From UBA4844 sp050943255 (GTDB lineage: Bacteria > Bacillota > Syntrophomonadia > Syntrophomonadales > Syntrophomonadaceae): a stretch of 15,102 nucleotides of DNA. The position numbers and the translations under genes were made by a program. The DNA is taken from positions 1 to 15,102 of the forward strand of contig JBMNOV010000046.1 in NCBI GenBank assembly GCA_050943255.1, given 5' to 3'. Position 1 is the stretch's first letter. Each line of letters starts with the position of its first letter. Shown in pieces: positions 14,016 to 15,102 of this stretch. The notes under the pieces are model-generated. The model was not told the origin of the DNA. It did no database searches and saw only the letters and a program-made list of their open reading frames with translations.

Positions 14016-15102
14016 ATAAATTCACCTCTTGTACCCCTTTGAAGACATTATTAACACTGCTTTGGCCTTCTTCGCGTACCTTGCGGGTAAAAATCATGCG
14101 CCCAGCAGCAGTCTGGAAAACACTTGTAACTATCACATCCAGATCATTACCGATCTCGTGGCCAGCATCTTCAACTACTACCATTGTACCATCTTCCAGG
14201 TAGCCCACACCCTGCCCAGCTTCCTTGCCTTCTTTTATTATGGTTGTACGCATAGTTTCACCTGGATATACGATAACCTTAACCGCATTAGTCAGCTCAT
14301 TAATATTAAGAACCATGATCCCCTGTAGTTCAGCTACTTTATTAAGATTATAATCATTCGTTATAATAGCAGCATTTATCTGTTTGCAAAGCCGCAGCAA
14401 TTTACTATCAACATCTTTCTCTTCGGTTATATTAGCTTCAATTATATCAATTTTTATGTCTGAATGTTTCTGCATTTTAGAAAGAAGTTCCAGTCCTCGC
14501 CTACCTTTATTACGGCGAATATTATCGGGAGAGTCTGCTATATGCTGAAGTTCTTCAATAACAAATTTAGGTACAATTAGTTGGCCCTCCAGGAAATTAC
14601 TTAGACAGACATCATATATCCGTCCATCTATAATTGCACTAGTATCCAGTACTTTAGGGTAAATTGAAGATATACTCGAATCCTGTGAGGTCTTATAAAA
14701 GGATATTAATTTAATAAGATCGGGCCCCCGGCGTGCTCCTACGGTTACCCCCAGAAAACTACTTAAACAAAATATTCCAATAGTAATTAGGTTACCGATT
14801 CCATTAAATATTGAAAGAGGAAAGGTAGTTAAAACTCCAACTAAAATCCCCATAAATAGGCCTATAATACTACCCATTAATATTTCTGGGGGTAACTCAT
14901 CTACCATCCGGTTCATTCGTACTAATGCTTTATGAATTAATCCCATAAGAAGCGTTAAGCCTAAGTAACATAATGTTCCTGCCACAAATCCTAATAACAG
15001 GCAAATTGTTGGTTTTAATAGTAAAATTTTCTGACATAAGTAGGCTATCCAGATACCAATAATAAGAACAAAAAGAAATCGCCTTTTGCAAATATTTAAT
15101 CT
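14008..15102 (-). CDS. yacL: Membrane-anchored PIN-TRAM domain protein (YacL type), 5' end cut by window edge
   Basis: Putative membrane-bound RNase/RNA-binding protein; the exact role of YacL is not established. The frame is open to 15102, giving 364 visible residues; a GTG at 14985 is almost surely internal, because 39 more hydrophobic, family-like codons precede it (FLFVLIIGIWIAYL). N-terminal membrane segments span about 10-130 (YLGLTLLMGLI, MGSIIGLFMGILVGVL, LITIGIFCLSSFLGV). The PIN domain follows with acidic residues at VLDTSAIIDGR (Asp about 153) and IITNDYNL (Asp about 250). A C-terminal TRAM domain runs from VKVIVYPGETM through GVGYLEDGTMVVVEDA. B. subtilis YacL has about 366 residues, so only a few residues are missing. 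It overlaps ispD by 8 bp. Confidence 0.93.
   Translation of the reverse strand, partial: RLNICKRRFLFVLIIGIWIAYLCQKILLLKPTICLLLGFVAGTLCYLGLTLLMGLIHKALVRMNRMVDELPPEILMGSIIGLFMGILVGVLTTFPLSIFNGIGNLITIGIFCLSSFLGVTVGARRGPDLIKLISFYKTSQDSSISSIYPKVLDTSAIIDGRIYDVCLSNFLEGQLIVPKFVIEELQHIADSPDNIRRNKGRRGLELLSKMQKHSDIKIDIIEANITEEKDVDSKLLRLCKQINAAIITNDYNLNKVAELQGIMVLNINELTNAVKVIVYPGETMRTTIIKEGKEAGQGVGYLEDGTMVVVEDAGHEIGNDLDVIVTSVFQTAAGRMIFTRKVREEGQSSVNNVFKGVQEVNLYG

Noticed and set aside
14008..14985. GTG at 14985 as the start of the PIN-TRAM gene
   Set aside because: The frame stays open and hydrophobic up to the window edge, and YacL proteins carry that extra membrane segment.

Overview
The window looks like the chromosome of a moderately A+T-rich, endospore-forming Gram-positive bacterium of class Clostridia, possibly near the Syntrophomonas/Peptococcaceae groups. 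The signs are a sporulation sigma factor (SigH), a three-gene spore germinant receptor operon, a T-box cysteine switch, strong AGGAGG-type ribosome sites, and a gene order close to Bacillus subtilis yacL-ispD-ispF-gltX-cysE-cysS-mrnC-rlmB-sigH. The lineage is inferred from gene content and order; no search was run.

Everything except one operon is on the minus strand. Read in the minus direction from the right edge, the order is: a membrane-anchored PIN-TRAM protein (YacL type, cut by the right edge), ispD, ispF, gltX; then, after the plus-strand ger operon, a T-box leader with cysE, cysS, mrnC, thyX and rlmB; then sigH from its own promoter; then a promoter-driven cluster of five tRNA genes (Thr-TGT, Tyr-GTA, fMet-CAT, Thr-GGT, Met-CAT) running into tuf (EF-Tu, cut by the left edge).

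The exception is gerKA-gerKB-gerKC on the plus strand (7306-11124). It sits between gltX and the T-box/cysE leader, splitting an otherwise ancestral block. It meets gltX tail to tail across a perfect 11-bp inverted repeat and diverges from cysE across about 200 bp.

Functional grouping: protein-synthesis genes (tuf, tRNAs, gltX, cysS), RNA maturation (rlmB, mrnC), cysteine supply and charging under one cysteine-specific T-box (cysE, cysS), two MEP-pathway isoprenoid steps (ispD, ispF), FAD-dependent dTMP synthesis (thyX), and entry to and exit from sporulation (sigH, ger).

Most of the window is core genome and I see no defence system, CRISPR array, phage or transposon. The observations most worth checking are: gerKB has no ATG/GTG/TTG that gives a full-length protein and appears to start at ATT; cysteinyl-tRNA synthetase carries a tandem duplication of its C-terminal module; and the fMet-Thr tRNA spacer holds two near-identical 42-nt hairpins with GNRA loops.
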